Positions 22,701 through 64,000 of a stretch of 64,000 bases of DNA are shown here, one piece after another; position 1 is the first letter of the stretch, and each line of letters opens with the position of its first letter. A model generated the notes under the pieces. The model ran no database searches. It had not been told where the DNA came from and was given only the letters and a program-made list of their open reading frames with translations. Both the position numbers and the translations under genes were made by a program. This DNA comes from Hirundichthys speculiger (taxonomy: Eukaryota; Chordata; Actinopteri; Beloniformes; Exocoetidae), in contig JAGFBZ010002028.1 of NCBI GenBank assembly GCA_018398805.1, positions 744,501-808,500 on the forward strand, in the 5' to 3' direction.

Positions 22701-25700
22701 CAATAATCTGAGCCAGGTGAGCATGGCACGCCACACCCCCACCGGCCAGCTGGTGGCCCTCAAACAAACCAACCTGGACGAGTGCACGGAGGAGGAGCTG
22801 CTGCAGCTCATGGTAACCTGCACCATCCACCATCTATTTAAAGGACACGCCCAAATGTCTCTTAATTCAGGAGTTTCATGTCTCATTGTGTTTGAAACCG
22901 CAGAACGAGGTTCTCCTGTCCCGGCTCTTCCGCCACCCAAACCTGCTGACCTCTCGCCTCGTCTTCAGCTCCTGCTGCCAGCTCTGGGTCCTGACGCCAC
23001 TCATGGCCTACGGTTAGCCGCAACCACACCTCCATCAGTTTTTATCCTCCGAAACCATCACTGGTTTTGTCTCTTCACATGCATCTCTCCACAGTGAGGG
23101 TTTTTCTTTTGTTATGTAAATGCTTGGGAAGCTTTCAAGGCTTTTTCCCATAATCACTCGAGGTTTTGCATCGCTTCCTCCCACACGAAACCATTTGTTT
23201 TCACGAAAAAAAAAAAACTCTGTCTTGAAATTCAAATCTTACAATAGAATTAGCTGCTGTGTGATCATCTTGCACGTCCTTTTGTTCGCAGGCTCTGCAG
23301 ACACCTTACTGAAAACGTATTTCCCGGATGGAATGAGCGAATCCCTGATAGCGTACCTGCTGTACGGTGCACTAAAAGCCTTGGAATACTTGCATCGGAT
23401 GGGCTACGTTCACCGGTCGGTGCAAGAGCAAAGTGCAGCCTGAATAAAGGTTGGAACTCATTTGTATCCTGATGTCTTCGTGTTTCCCAACCTGTTTCTG
23501 TCCCGCCAGGGGAGTGAAGGCCAGTCATATCCTGCTGTCGGGGGAGGGACAGGTCTACCTCTCAGGACTCCAGAGTGCTTACAGCATGATGCGCGATGGG
23601 AAAAGGATGAGGGCTGTGTTCGACATGCCGCACCACAGCCCAGCGCTGCTGCCGTGGCTCAGTCCTGAACTGCTGCGACAGGTCAGGACTTAATGCACTG
23701 AGACATACACTTCCCCTGAGCTCAGCCACAGTCCTTTTCAGCATCAGTCCTGTCTTTGTTTCCTGGTGCTGTTGTTCTCAGTAGGACCTGCACGGATATG
23801 GAGTGAAGTCGGACATCTACAGTTTAGGTATCGTAGCCTGTGAGCTCGTCAGCGGCAGGGTGCCTTTTCAGGACATGCCACCCACTCAGGTAAGGACCTG
23901 CTACAGGAGAAGGTGCACTTACATGAGTGTAAGTGCACCTTCAGTTCTGTGTTTTAACATATCAGGACATGATTTAAAAAGAAAAAAATATATAATGTCC
24001 TTTCAAGGTCTTAGAGATAGGTAAATTCAATCCCAGAAGAATAATAATGCATGCAGCATTACACTGTTATTATTTATTTGACAAAGCTGTATGTGGAAAA
24101 ACTACATGCACTCTTACTTTTTCCACAGGAAGTAAGAGGATAAGTAGCTCATGAATTGATCATTAGCGAGTGTGAGCATCTCTAACTTTCTCAGGCACTT
24201 TGCTAGTTTGAAGCATTCAGACTTATGCTAGAACAATGCCAAGGAGGAAAGACATCAGCGATGTAGCTGTTGCTTCCCATCATTCTGGGAGGAGTTATAT
24301 GACTATTTTCGAACAATTTGGACTCCAATTCAAGGATGTCGCTTATAATCCCAGGAACGAACATCCCTCCAAGTTCACTCCAAGGTCTTGGCTGTGCAAT
24401 GCTTAAAGAAACTGGATGAAAACAACTGCATCTCAAAGTCTACAGACATCAGTTAGACCAGTGGTGCGCAAACTGTGCTATGCGTACCACTGGTGGTAAG
24501 CGAGCGCTTTCTGGTGGTACGCAGGGGAACGTCATGACTTGTCAATGCATGACAATGCATTATAAATACAACATTTTAAATGAAATTCAGGTAACAATAA
24601 ATAACCACAATAAGGAATAAACATCTCTCCTGTGTATTTTAAGCTAATTGAGAAGGCATATATGGCTGTATTTTAAGATTGGTCATCATGGTGGTACTCG
24701 GAGAGCTCAATAGTTTCTCAGGTGGTACGCAGCATTAAACGTTTGACAACCACTGAGTTAGAATATTAAATGTTCAAACATTTAATTATTGAACAAGAGA
24801 GGGAAGTTCCAAGAGAAAGCATCTTTTCTTTAAAAAGAACATAATGGTACAGCTTAGGTTTGAACAAACCACTAAACATCTGGAACAATGGCTTTTGAAC
24901 GATGAGAGCAAAGTGCAGATGCTTGGTCACAATACACACCGCCAAATATGGTGAGAATCAGTCATAACGTGTCAGCACAAACACCCCCGTACCAACAGTA
25001 AAGCACGGCGGTGGAGGAGTAATGATTTTGGATTACAGGCAGGCCATCTAGCAGCAGAACTATGTTTACGCACGACTTTATTTAACTTCAGGTCCACAGT
25101 TGGCATCAGCATGTGACTCTTCCTGTCCAGATGCTGCTTCAGAAGTTGCGCGGCTCCCACTGCTGCCTGCTGGACGTGGCCCCGTTCCCGTTGGGGGAGC
25201 TGGGGGGCCTGAAGGTGTCCCGCTCCGGGGTGGACTCTGGCATCGGGGAGAGCGTGGCCACGGGGAGCCTGACGCACAGCGCCACCGCTCCCCCCACAGA
25301 CCGACCCCAGAGCCCCGGACCCAAGAACCACTCGGCCACTCTGCACAACCTGGTCCAGCTGTGTCTGCAGCAACAGCCTGAGCGCAGGTGGGTTCTGGGG
25401 GGGAGTAGTATCTGACAGCTGACTAAATTAAAGTGTATTCTCTTATAGAATATTCCAGCTTCAGTTCTGATGCCGGCTCTGATTTTGTGTTTCATAGACC
25501 TTCAGCATGTGAACTGTTGAGCCACGCCTTCTTCAAGCAGGTGGGTACCTTTTTTTTAATATGGTTATGGTCAAAAAGATATTAACACGGTGCATCCATG
25601 CTCATTGGTTGAAAGTTTGCGAACCCACAATCCAACAATGCTTATGTAACTAAAACAACACTGAATTATCACACAAGTCCAAATTAAACCCAAAAGAAAA

Positions 25701-26563
25701 AAGCCTGATTTATGGAAAAGAAGAAAGAACTGACCGAGTTTGGCTTTTGAGACACATGTTTATAAAACTGTGTCATCTGGCACAAACAAAGGAGATTTTT
25801 CTGGCAGAGGTCACGAAGTCATGTCCAGAGAGTTTGGACTTTGTTGAACCAAGGTCGGTCAACAAAGGCGTGTAATCATACATGACATGGAAAAGAAACC
25901 CGGCGTAACTTCTGAACGACTAAATGGCAATCTCATGTTGTTTACAAGTCTGAATGGCAGGGCTGAGAAAAGAAAAAAACCACTGTTCTTCTTCTTCAAA
26001 AAATAAATAAAAGAATGTAGTTTCCTACACAACACATGGTGTTATTGGTGGACAAGAATAAACTAAAACTTTCTTTTAGGCTACGCAACTTTATCCTATT
26101 TGGGAAACACGGGGGTAGTAGTATTATGGTTGATTGGTTTAATTGGTTTTTAATTTTCCTGATGATGTTTTCGAGCCTCATTTCTTATAACCACCAGCTT
26201 CAATAGTCTGCTTCTAAATTAATCAAACTGCAAAAGACCTGCATAAATGTTTCATCTGAAGAAGATGATCCCAGCACACACAACAGAAGACGGCATGTGC
26301 AACACAGCTGGGCAGTCGGAAAACCAAAACTGGGCATCAGTGCAGAGCATCAGTCAAACTCTCCGTCCGCCCATCGTAATCTCACTTTGTGTTTGTCACA
26401 GGTGAAGAGGCACACCCGAGACTCCTTCCTCAGTCTCATGTACCCAGCAGTGCCCCTCACCAGCCCTGAAGACCCACCAGTGTCCAGCCCTCCCGGCCCC
26501 TCCTGCCACGCTCCTCCACCAGCCAGCGCTGACGCCGCGGAGGCTGTCTGGGACTTCTCGTGA
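19700..26563 (+). CDS. STRADB: STRADB, STE20-related kinase adaptor beta (pseudokinase)
   Basis: Pseudokinase that with MO25 (CAB39) allosterically activates LKB1 (STK11) and retains it in the cytoplasm. Eleven coding exons: 19700-19711, 20266-20350, 22501-22602, 22691-22812, 22904-23012, 23292-23415, 23510-23681, 23785-23889, 25131-25387, 25498-25540, 26402-26563. The sum is 1293 nt, about 430 residues, close to the 418 of human STRADB. Seen: a glycine loop GRGFNN; VALK retaining the VAIK lysine; HRGVKASH in place of HRDLK..N (no catalytic Asp); LSGL in place of [33 protein letters not shown], typical of STRADB; and C-terminus AVWDFS. The loss of HRD and DFG acids supports a non-catalytic role. 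The exon 2/3 junction is ambiguous. Confidence 0.95.
20266..20350 (+). CDS. STRADB: STRADB coding exon 2
   Basis: Acceptor TTCACCAG. Encodes [20 protein letters not shown] and DTSHQFLV, aligning with DCFCTSRTQ and SIHQYLV of STRADB. Two donors are possible: CTG/GTCAGT after 20346 or GTCA/GTAGCC after 20350; only the second keeps frame with an acceptor at 22500. Confidence 0.8.
22501..22602 (+). CDS. STRADB: STRADB coding exon 3
   Basis: Encodes [20 protein letters not shown] then [14 protein letters not shown], preceding the glycine loop (compare SHYELQVEIG). The acceptor is a tandem CCTACAGAG: AG at 22498 or 22500. The conserved downstream frame with a phase-1 donor requires the second. Donor GTGAGA. 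Confidence 0.8.
22691..22812 (+). CDS. STRADB: STRADB coding exon 4, glycine loop and VALK
   Basis: 122-nt exon encoding [20 protein letters not shown] and [27 protein letters not shown] is identical to human STRADB. Acceptor GTGCGCAG, donor GTAACC. Confidence 0.95.
22904..23012 (+). CDS. STRADB: STRADB coding exon 5
   Basis: 109-nt exon encoding [20 protein letters not shown] and [14 protein letters not shown], matching the FRHPNI and PFMAYG elements of the N-lobe and hinge. Acceptor ACCGCAG, donor GTTAGC. Confidence 0.95.
23292..23415 (+). CDS. STRADB: STRADB coding exon 6
   Basis: 124-nt exon encoding [20 protein letters not shown] and [17 protein letters not shown]. It ends just before the position of the catalytic loop. 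Acceptor TTCGCAG, donor GTCGGT, phase 2 out. Confidence 0.95.
23510..23681 (+). CDS. STRADB: STRADB coding exon 7, degenerate catalytic and DFG loops
   Basis: 172-nt exon encoding [20 protein letters not shown], then [20 protein letters not shown] and LRQ. The catalytic Asp and the DFG motif are both replaced (HRGVK, LSGL), as in other STRAD pseudokinases; PWLSPELL is the APE-region equivalent. Acceptor CCGCCAG, donor GTCAGG. Confidence 0.95.
23785..23889 (+). CDS. STRADB: STRADB coding exon 8
   Basis: 105-nt phase-0 exon encoding [20 protein letters not shown] and [15 protein letters not shown], nearly identical to human. Donor GTAAGG; an alternative in-frame donor lies 39 nt downstream within a hairpin. 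Confidence 0.95.
23909..23942 (+). promoter_or_regulatory. perfect hairpin containing a cryptic splice donor
   Basis: GAAGGTGCACTTACA (23909-23923), loop TGAG, TGTAAGTGCACCTTC (23928-23942): a 15-bp perfect stem 20 nt after the STRADB exon 8 donor. The right arm holds GTAAGT; using it would lengthen exon 8 by 39 nt in frame. Confidence 0.5.
24205..25045 (+). mobile_element. Tc1-like remnant, interrupted
   Basis: Tc1 transposase-like DNA starting at ATGCCAAGGAGGAAAGAC (24236) and continuing to AAGCACGGCGGTGGAGGAG. Split by a hAT-like insertion at 24459-24755. Lies in STRADB intron 8. Confidence 0.82.
24459..24755. mobile_element. hAT-like element nested in Tc1 remnant
   Basis: CAGTGGTGCGCAAACT to GACAACCACTG; flanks AGTTAGAC and AGTTAGAA (7 of 8). 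Removing it restores continuity of the Tc1 sequence. Confidence 0.82.
25131..25387 (+). CDS. STRADB: STRADB coding exon 9
   Basis: 257-nt GC-rich exon encoding [30 protein letters not shown] and [30 protein letters not shown] is shared with human STRADB and absent from STRADA. Acceptor CTGTCCAG, donor GTGGGT. Confidence 0.95.
25498..25540 (+). CDS. STRADB: STRADB coding exon 10
   Basis: 43-nt exon encoding [14 protein letters not shown], the last helix of the C-lobe. Acceptor TTCATAG, donor GTGGGT. Confidence 0.93.
26402..26563 (+). CDS. STRADB: STRADB terminal coding exon
   Basis: Encodes [20 protein letters not shown], a Pro/Ser-rich linker, and the tail EAVWDFS before TGA. STRAD proteins normally end in WEF, which docks in the MO25 pocket; here it is WDF followed by one extra Ser. 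Confidence 0.92.
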   Translation: MKRHTRDSFLSLMYPAVPLTSPEDPPVSSPPGPSCHAPPPASADAAEAVWDFS

Positions 26564-28003
26564 TCCATCTCCTCCTCCCCGGATCTCTGACTAGCAGTCC
26601 CAACTCAAGACAATCAAAGAAAAGCAACGAGGCCAAACTCTACTGTGCTTTTATTTTTATATTATTACTATTATTATTATCAACCCGACTCTCTGAGCCT
26701 TTTGTCACTAGTTTTGTAGGTTTTTATTTTAATGTTTCTCTGATGGACGGGGGGGGATTTGGGGTCAGGGGTTGCTCATGCGACTGTGAAAGTGCCGGAT
26801 CAAAGAAGCTGCTCTGATCTTATAGTAAGTAACCACGGTAACCATGATGGACTGTCAGCGAGCCTCCGGACAGGTCGGCTGACTAATAATCACGCACTTC
26901 CTCTTACCTAAAAGGCAACTACGAGTTAAAGGAAACTGTATGACATTATTTAGTGTGTTTGTGTGGGAGGGAGTCCACATTGCTTGCTGCTCTTCTTAAA
27001 TGCCACTAACTGAACCTAAAAGTGAATGAACGCACCATCCTAACTGGTAACACTAACAAGGCAACTCATCACATTAGAAGGTTGCGTTCAGGTGCATTTG
27101 TTTCCCTTTAAAGTGTTATTGTCTCATCAGACTGTGAATAATGAATACTGAGGTACATATGAAGATTTCCCAAACATGTGCAAAAAAAAAAAAAAAAAAT
27201 CATGTCTGATAAAGGTCCTCAAATGAAGAACTGAGGGGAAGGATGCCTGAAAACTGTTTTTTCCTTGGAGTCACAGTTCAGTCAAATCTGAACACACATG
27301 CACGGGCGCGATGGGTTTTCAGTCTATCCTCAACCCCGCTCATTGTGTAGACATATTTCTGCTGTATGTTTGAACATTCGTGCACACGGTGCTCCTGTAT
27401 AAGCCATTTAAACGCTAGACATCGTGCACACAAGCAACCGAGCGTTCTGTCGCTGTTCCAGTGAAGCAGTTAGGAATCATCTGTCTTCCCGGCCCTGCTC
27501 ATCAGTGATACACAGATGTTCCTGCTGTGTTCTGTGACCACTTATCCAACAATGCCTTTATGCTTTAATGAAACGTGCATTCAGAACATGGTGATCTTTC
27601 TGTAACTGTGATTAAGTGTACTATGTATGACAACTGTGACCTACAGTACATATCAAACGTGGTAGCTGTATAAGCCTTATATAAACATGTATTATATCCA
27701 TGTACACATGTCTTGATTTCCAAATTGTGTGTTGGCCTCAAGTATTTTCTCTTTCATGGGATTTGCGTTGGTAGAAGAGTGTCTGAAATAACCTCTCAAG
27801 CTACATTCAAAACGTTTCTTCCTCCTTGTTTGAAAGAAATTTTCATTCAGTGGTCCATGTTTTAGTGTCAGTGATTTAATGCATCTGTGCAGGACTGAAT
27901 TCGTCCAAACTCTCTTCTAGATAGTCGTCACATATTTTTCTCACTCACTTTTTGTGTCTTTGTGACACTGTAATTAACTTTATTTTCATTTATTACAAAT
28001 AAA
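26564..28003 (+). other. STRADB 3' UTR and polyadenylation signal
   Basis: No coding signal after the stop. AATAAA at 27998-28003 is the best canonical signal, so the UTR would be about 1.45 kb. It contains an A tract at 27181-27199. Confidence 0.6.
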
Positions 28004-28139
28004 TGTCCCTTTTAACTGTTTCAACTGGAAAAAAAAATGGGAAAAAAAGCATCACTTTCACACAGTACCCAGACGTATGTCTTTTTAGTTTAATTTAATA
28101 CTTTATTAATAAATATCGGGTTTTTTTTTTCTCTGACCC

Positions 28140-28640
28140 TCTGTCTTACCACAAATTACAGGCTACAGGACATTCATGCTCAAATTGGCCGTCTCTGTTG
28201 TGTCGAAAAACACTTTATTACTCATATAGTCCAGTCTTCTCTGATTAGTCAGAGCTGGTGGTTTGATCGTACACCACCTATCGTTCTGCTCTAGGTGTGG
28301 CAAAACTGTATAAAAAGAATTGGACAAACCCTCTATGATGTCACCTATAGGTTTTCTGAAAAGTGCTTTTTAGCAGGGATGTACTGCTGGAGGTGAAATG
28401 AAGACTAAGGTAGCTCCAATGGAGCACCAGGGGGGCCCTCGATGAGCTGATGCTTCAGTGCTGGGTCCTAGTGGAGGCCGGGGAAGAGTTGGTCATTTTG
28501 ACGGGTCAACAGGCCATCTAGCTGAAGAGAAAAAAAAGTAATGTTTGAACTAACCTGTAAATATGTTGATTTCTGCTTCAAAGTCAGACAATGTAACATG
28601 AAGGTTGCTGGACATTAACTTCATTTCTGTGGCTGCTTTG
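28140..28640. repeat. interspersed repeat related to 15690-16090
   Basis: Shares several blocks with the copy upstream of TRAK2, including TGGACAAACCCTCTATGA. Confidence 0.45.
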
Positions 28641-29159
28641 CTTCAGACTAGCAGGGATGTAAGCTGGGTAAATTAAAAATAAATAGATAAATAAATCATA
28701 GGTTGCTAAATTAGATCAGTCTACCTAGTGCAAGCCTGAGATATATCTACATTTTTTTTAATTATATTTTCCAGAAAATTTCTCCAAATTACAATAAAGA
28801 ATCTACAAAATAACAATTTCCGTGGTTGAGCTAGATTCTGGTGAATTTGGATCAATATTCACTGTGTATTTCATTGTATTTTATTTTGACATCAAGTTAA
28901 AAATGTATAATTTTCTATTTTACCTCTTGATAGAACAAGGTTCACATTCTGTCATATTCTTGTTACCATGAAATGAGTTAATTAGTGAAATCTGTTGCCT
29001 GTCTAATTTAATCTTTCAGTGTTAAAAACTAAAAAAAAAAAAAAACATTTTGTTTTTGTTTTCTGTTTAGTTCCAACACTAGATCACAAAACATAATGAT
29101 GAGATTCCATATTTAACTACAAATTTATCATAAAGAACATGGATCTTTAACAAACTTGT

Positions 29160-29310
29160 GCAGACCTGGATGACAAACTGATGGTGATCCGTTCTTTTGA
29201 ATCCAATGTGTTGAGGCAGGAAAACATCTAAGACATGCAGGACAGCGGCCCTCCAGGACTGGAGTTGGACAGCCCTGGTATAGCAGGTCCTCAAACTGAA
29301 AGTAGGAAAA
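29160..29310. repeat. common vertebrate interspersed repeat fragment
   Basis: Contains GGCCCTCCAGGACTGGAGTT followed by GGACAGCCC, a pattern recurring across fish genomes. Identity not resolvable from this copy. Confidence 0.5.
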
Positions 29311-30089
29311 AATATTGTTTTAAATTAATATTCTGATCACCCTAGTTATTCTATACTTATGTTGACAAATCATGTTAATATGTTACTGTATTGGATTGTA
29401 CTTCTGTAGTTTCATATTACTATTTGACAACACACAATTCTATGCCTCTCTGAGTTTTATTTTGTAATGTTCTAAAAAAAAGTTATTCTAGGCTTTAATA
29501 CTGTTGTGTGCACTTGTGTTACTTACACAGTAATAAATAGGGCAACACAGCAATATCTTGTTGGCTTAAAGGTTTGTAGATGTTAAATTAAGGGACACAA
29601 ACTGGCAACGTTTCTTTCAAAGACAAGAAAATGCCCTCAAGGTCGTAGATAGACATTAGGAATGACGCTGCGTTTAAATGAGCGTTAATTTCAGAGTCAT
29701 TCTCTCTCATTAACATAAAAAAAAACTTCCCACATCTGCGGTCTCTGTGAGTTGCAGTTCACTGTAGCTCCGCAGGGTGACGATGCAACCTCGCTACGAA
29801 ACCAAGTTCAGCCTAGCAACCACGTAGGTCCACATCGACAACGTAAAGGAGGGAAAAGTGTCGCAAACATTTTACGATCATTAAAAAACAATATTTCCAC
29901 TAATAAACTATGTAATTTTCACGTAGAGGACCTACATATAAGAAATTAAAATATGAAGTTGATGTGTTGAAGTTGTAAATATGAAGCTGCGTTTCTTTAT
30001 TGTATTAAACCACAAATACTCGTGGCTGTAACGTAATTTGCATCTGGTTCATCAAATTAAAAGTCCCTCTACAAAGTAAGTGAACTGCA

Positions 30090-30240
30090 TTTACTTGTGC
30101 TCCAGGAGAGGTTCTTTTATTTTGAAATATTTTCTGGCATACACTGACAGGAAGTTTCTTTTTTACTGCGAGCTTGCCAGAGCAACAACAACTCCAGTCC
30201 GGAGACGGCAGCAGTGACAGTTGGGCTTCTCCCTAACCCG
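30090..30240 (+). promoter_or_regulatory. NBEAL1 putative promoter and non-coding first exon
   Basis: Sequence with CCGGAGACGGCAG ends at a strong donor, CCCG/GTAAGT (30240/30241), with no long open frame: the likely 5' UTR exon of NBEAL1. A possible acceptor for the coding first exon is TCCCGTCCAG at about 30717. The transcription start is not determined. Confidence 0.45.
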
Positions 30241-31033
30241 GTAAGTGGTCTTCAAGTTGACGACTATTTTAACCGTATTCATGCTGTTCTTTTACTTCCA
30301 TTGCCTTTTATGAGGCGTCTGTAGCCGGGCAGGCTGGGGCGGACGAGGCGTTTCTGTCACATGCAGAGGAGGAGGGAGGAAGGGAGGACGGGAGGAAGGG
30401 GGGCTTCAAAAAAATAGAAAGGTTATTATTATTATTATTATTATTTTATTTTGACGGTTAGCTTGACTAGGTAAGATTGACGTTGGCAGCTCTCTTTGTC
30501 GACGAAGCGAACGCGTCGTGCAGCTGTCATGTGATAGAGGAAGCCGTTTGTATGTGTATTAAATGTGTGTGACTGGAGCCAGCAGGGCAGCTCAAGGTGC
30601 ACAGAGAGTAACGTTACTGGAAGTATTTTGTTACTGGGAGCTGTGTATATGTCTCACCGTGACCAAACATCCGCCCCCCCGGTGATATTTAACGGACCGT
30701 GTTGTCATCCCGTCCAGCGAGAACGCCCCTGGAGTTACCTCCGAGGAGACCCGGGATCTGGAAGTACAGGCCCAGCCGCTCCAAGCCGCTCCAATCCCCC
30801 CACTGTCATGGAATAACTCTCGCTGGACGCATTGTGGTCTCTTACCACAACTCGGCCACAAACCTTCGCCCTCCCTCTTCCCTTTTTGTGCGTTTTTGAA
30901 AAGAGTGTTTTCACCTTGCCAGCGCTGGACGGCCATGACGTTGAGCTGGAAACGCCGTGCCTGAGCACCATGAAGCAGCCAGGGAAGTGACCTCGGTGGA
31001 CACCACAGCCCGAGGGTGCCGGCCACTGGCACC

Positions 31034-63152
<32,119 letters not shown>

Positions 63153-63261
63153 GTGAGAGCGGAAACTGTATTTAGTCTTAAAGATGGACAGATTTGTTTA
63201 TCATGTTGCTGTTTCAACACTGCCAGCATTTTGTGTAACAAACCGTTATGTTGTCAACCAA

Positions 63262-63660
63262 ACACAACCCCAGTTCCAAAAACAAAAACCCATGTTTTAT
63301 ACACAATAGAGCAAATAAAAGATATAACATTTTTCAGTTGTGGCCTAGAGATCATGGGTGTCCTATTGATTTTTGGCCTTGGCCCATGCATACAGAGATT
63401 TCTTCAGATTGTTTTGATGATAGCATGAACTGTAAATGATGAGATATTCAAAGTGTTCCCAATTACACACTAACAAACATTATTCTGAAATTGTTTCACA
63501 GTTTGTGCATACAGTTTTTCAGATTGATGATTCTCTTCATCTTTATTTCTGATGGTCTTTTTCTCTCTAAAATGCTCTTTTTATACCCAATCATGTCGCT
63601 GACACGTTGCTAATTGACCTGATTAGTATGACTTACTTTTCCAGCCTTTTTTTTTGTCCA
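63262..63660. mobile_element. ubiquitous teleost interspersed repeat, decayed
   Basis: CAACCCCAGTTCCAAAAACA at one end and CTTTTCCAGCC...TTTTTGTCCATGTTCCATCTTT at the other match a very abundant fish repeat; class not assigned. Confidence 0.55.
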
Positions 63661-63682
63661 TGTTCCATCTTTTTGGAGATTA

Positions 63683-64000
63683 ATTCAATTCAATTCAATT
63701 CAATTCAATTTTATTCATATAGCGTCTGTTACAATGACAATTGTCTCTAGGCGCTTTACAGAGACCCAGAGCATGACCCCCGAGCAAATATCATTAACTA
63801 AGATTATATTATTAAATCCAATCAATGATAATGGCAGGTAAAAAACTCCCACGTAGGGAGAAAAAAAACCTTTATACCAAACAGTGGCAAGGAAAAACTC
63901 CACTTTAAGAGGAGAAACCTTGAGCAGGACCTGGCTCATATGGGGGGACCTTCCTGCCGAAGGCCAGCCGGGTAGAGAGATTAGTTGCTACCATGAAATT
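63683..64000 (-). mobile_element. Expander-like retrotransposon fragment at right edge
   Basis: AATTC pentamers (63683-63710) then CTAGGCGCTTTACAGAGACC, GGCAAGGAAAAACTCC and GAGGAGAAACCTTGAGCAGG, the typical 3'-end block of a common fish retrotransposon read on the minus strand. Confidence 0.6.

Larger units (their letters stand above)
28010..30090. other. STRADB-NBEAL1 intergenic region
   Basis: AT-rich spacer. It contains a repeat at about 28140-28640 related to 15690-16090, a second interspersed repeat at about 29160-29310, and no supported gene. Confidence 0.6.

Noticed and set aside
22642..23097. 151-residue open frame in STRADB
   Set aside because: It reads from STRADB exon 4 through the intron in continuing open frame; splice sites and STRADB homology explain the region.
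23909..23942. microRNA precursor
   Set aside because: The stem is only 15 bp with a 4-base loop, too short for a Drosha/Dicer hairpin.
19700..26563. STRADA as the identity
   Set aside because: DCSC start, ARHTPTG and [10 protein letters not shown] are STRADB features.

Overview
This is a teleost fish genomic window. The evidence is small GT-AG exons of conserved vertebrate genes inside AT-rich introns, dinucleotide microsatellites, and a dense load of decayed Tc1-like and hAT-like DNA transposons plus retrotransposon tails of the kind common in ray-finned fish. No bacterial, organellar, CRISPR or tRNA features were seen. Gene identities come from recognising conserved protein segments and from checking that splice phases join exon to exon; no database search was possible.

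Three protein-coding genes are present. (1) Positions about 278 to 10351, minus strand: TRAK2, a kinesin/dynein adaptor for mitochondria. It runs off the left edge at its 3' end. Twelve exons of the main transcript join in phase, with one soft junction, and a further alternative first exon lies at 8541-8586. The usual most N-terminal segment of the protein was not found. (2) Positions 19700 to 26563, plus strand: STRADB, the STE20-related pseudokinase of the LKB1-STRAD-MO25 complex, complete in 11 coding exons (about 430 residues), with a 3' UTR to a polyadenylation signal near 28000. TRAK2 and STRADB lie head to head around a CpG-rich segment at about 18500-19080 that looks like a shared bidirectional promoter. 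(3) Positions 31034 to 63152, plus strand: the N-terminal half of NBEAL1, a giant BEACH-family protein, in 26 coding exons (about 1466 codons), continuing past the right edge. Its non-coding first exon lies near 30100-30240.

The three genes do not form a pathway. TRAK2 and STRADB are also head-to-head neighbours in human; NBEAL1 is on the same human arm but well separated, so the close STRADB-NBEAL1 spacing here is a lineage-specific arrangement (from general knowledge, not measured).

Introns and spacers are largely repeats. At least five Tc1-like remnants (3.3, 14.8, 16.6, 24.2 and 51.7 kb) and about ten hAT-like or inverted-repeat miniature elements were found, several with visible 8-bp target duplications and two clear nested insertions. 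One nested element carries a captured MADF-domain exon (41.2-41.4 kb). The observations most worth checking are a +1 frame disruption in NBEAL1 coding exon 8, an in-frame 87-nt cassette exon beside a GT repeat (49787-49873), a short-isoform first exon of TRAK2, a perfect 15-bp hairpin hiding an in-frame cryptic donor in STRADB, and the WDFS ending of STRADB in place of the family's WEF terminus.
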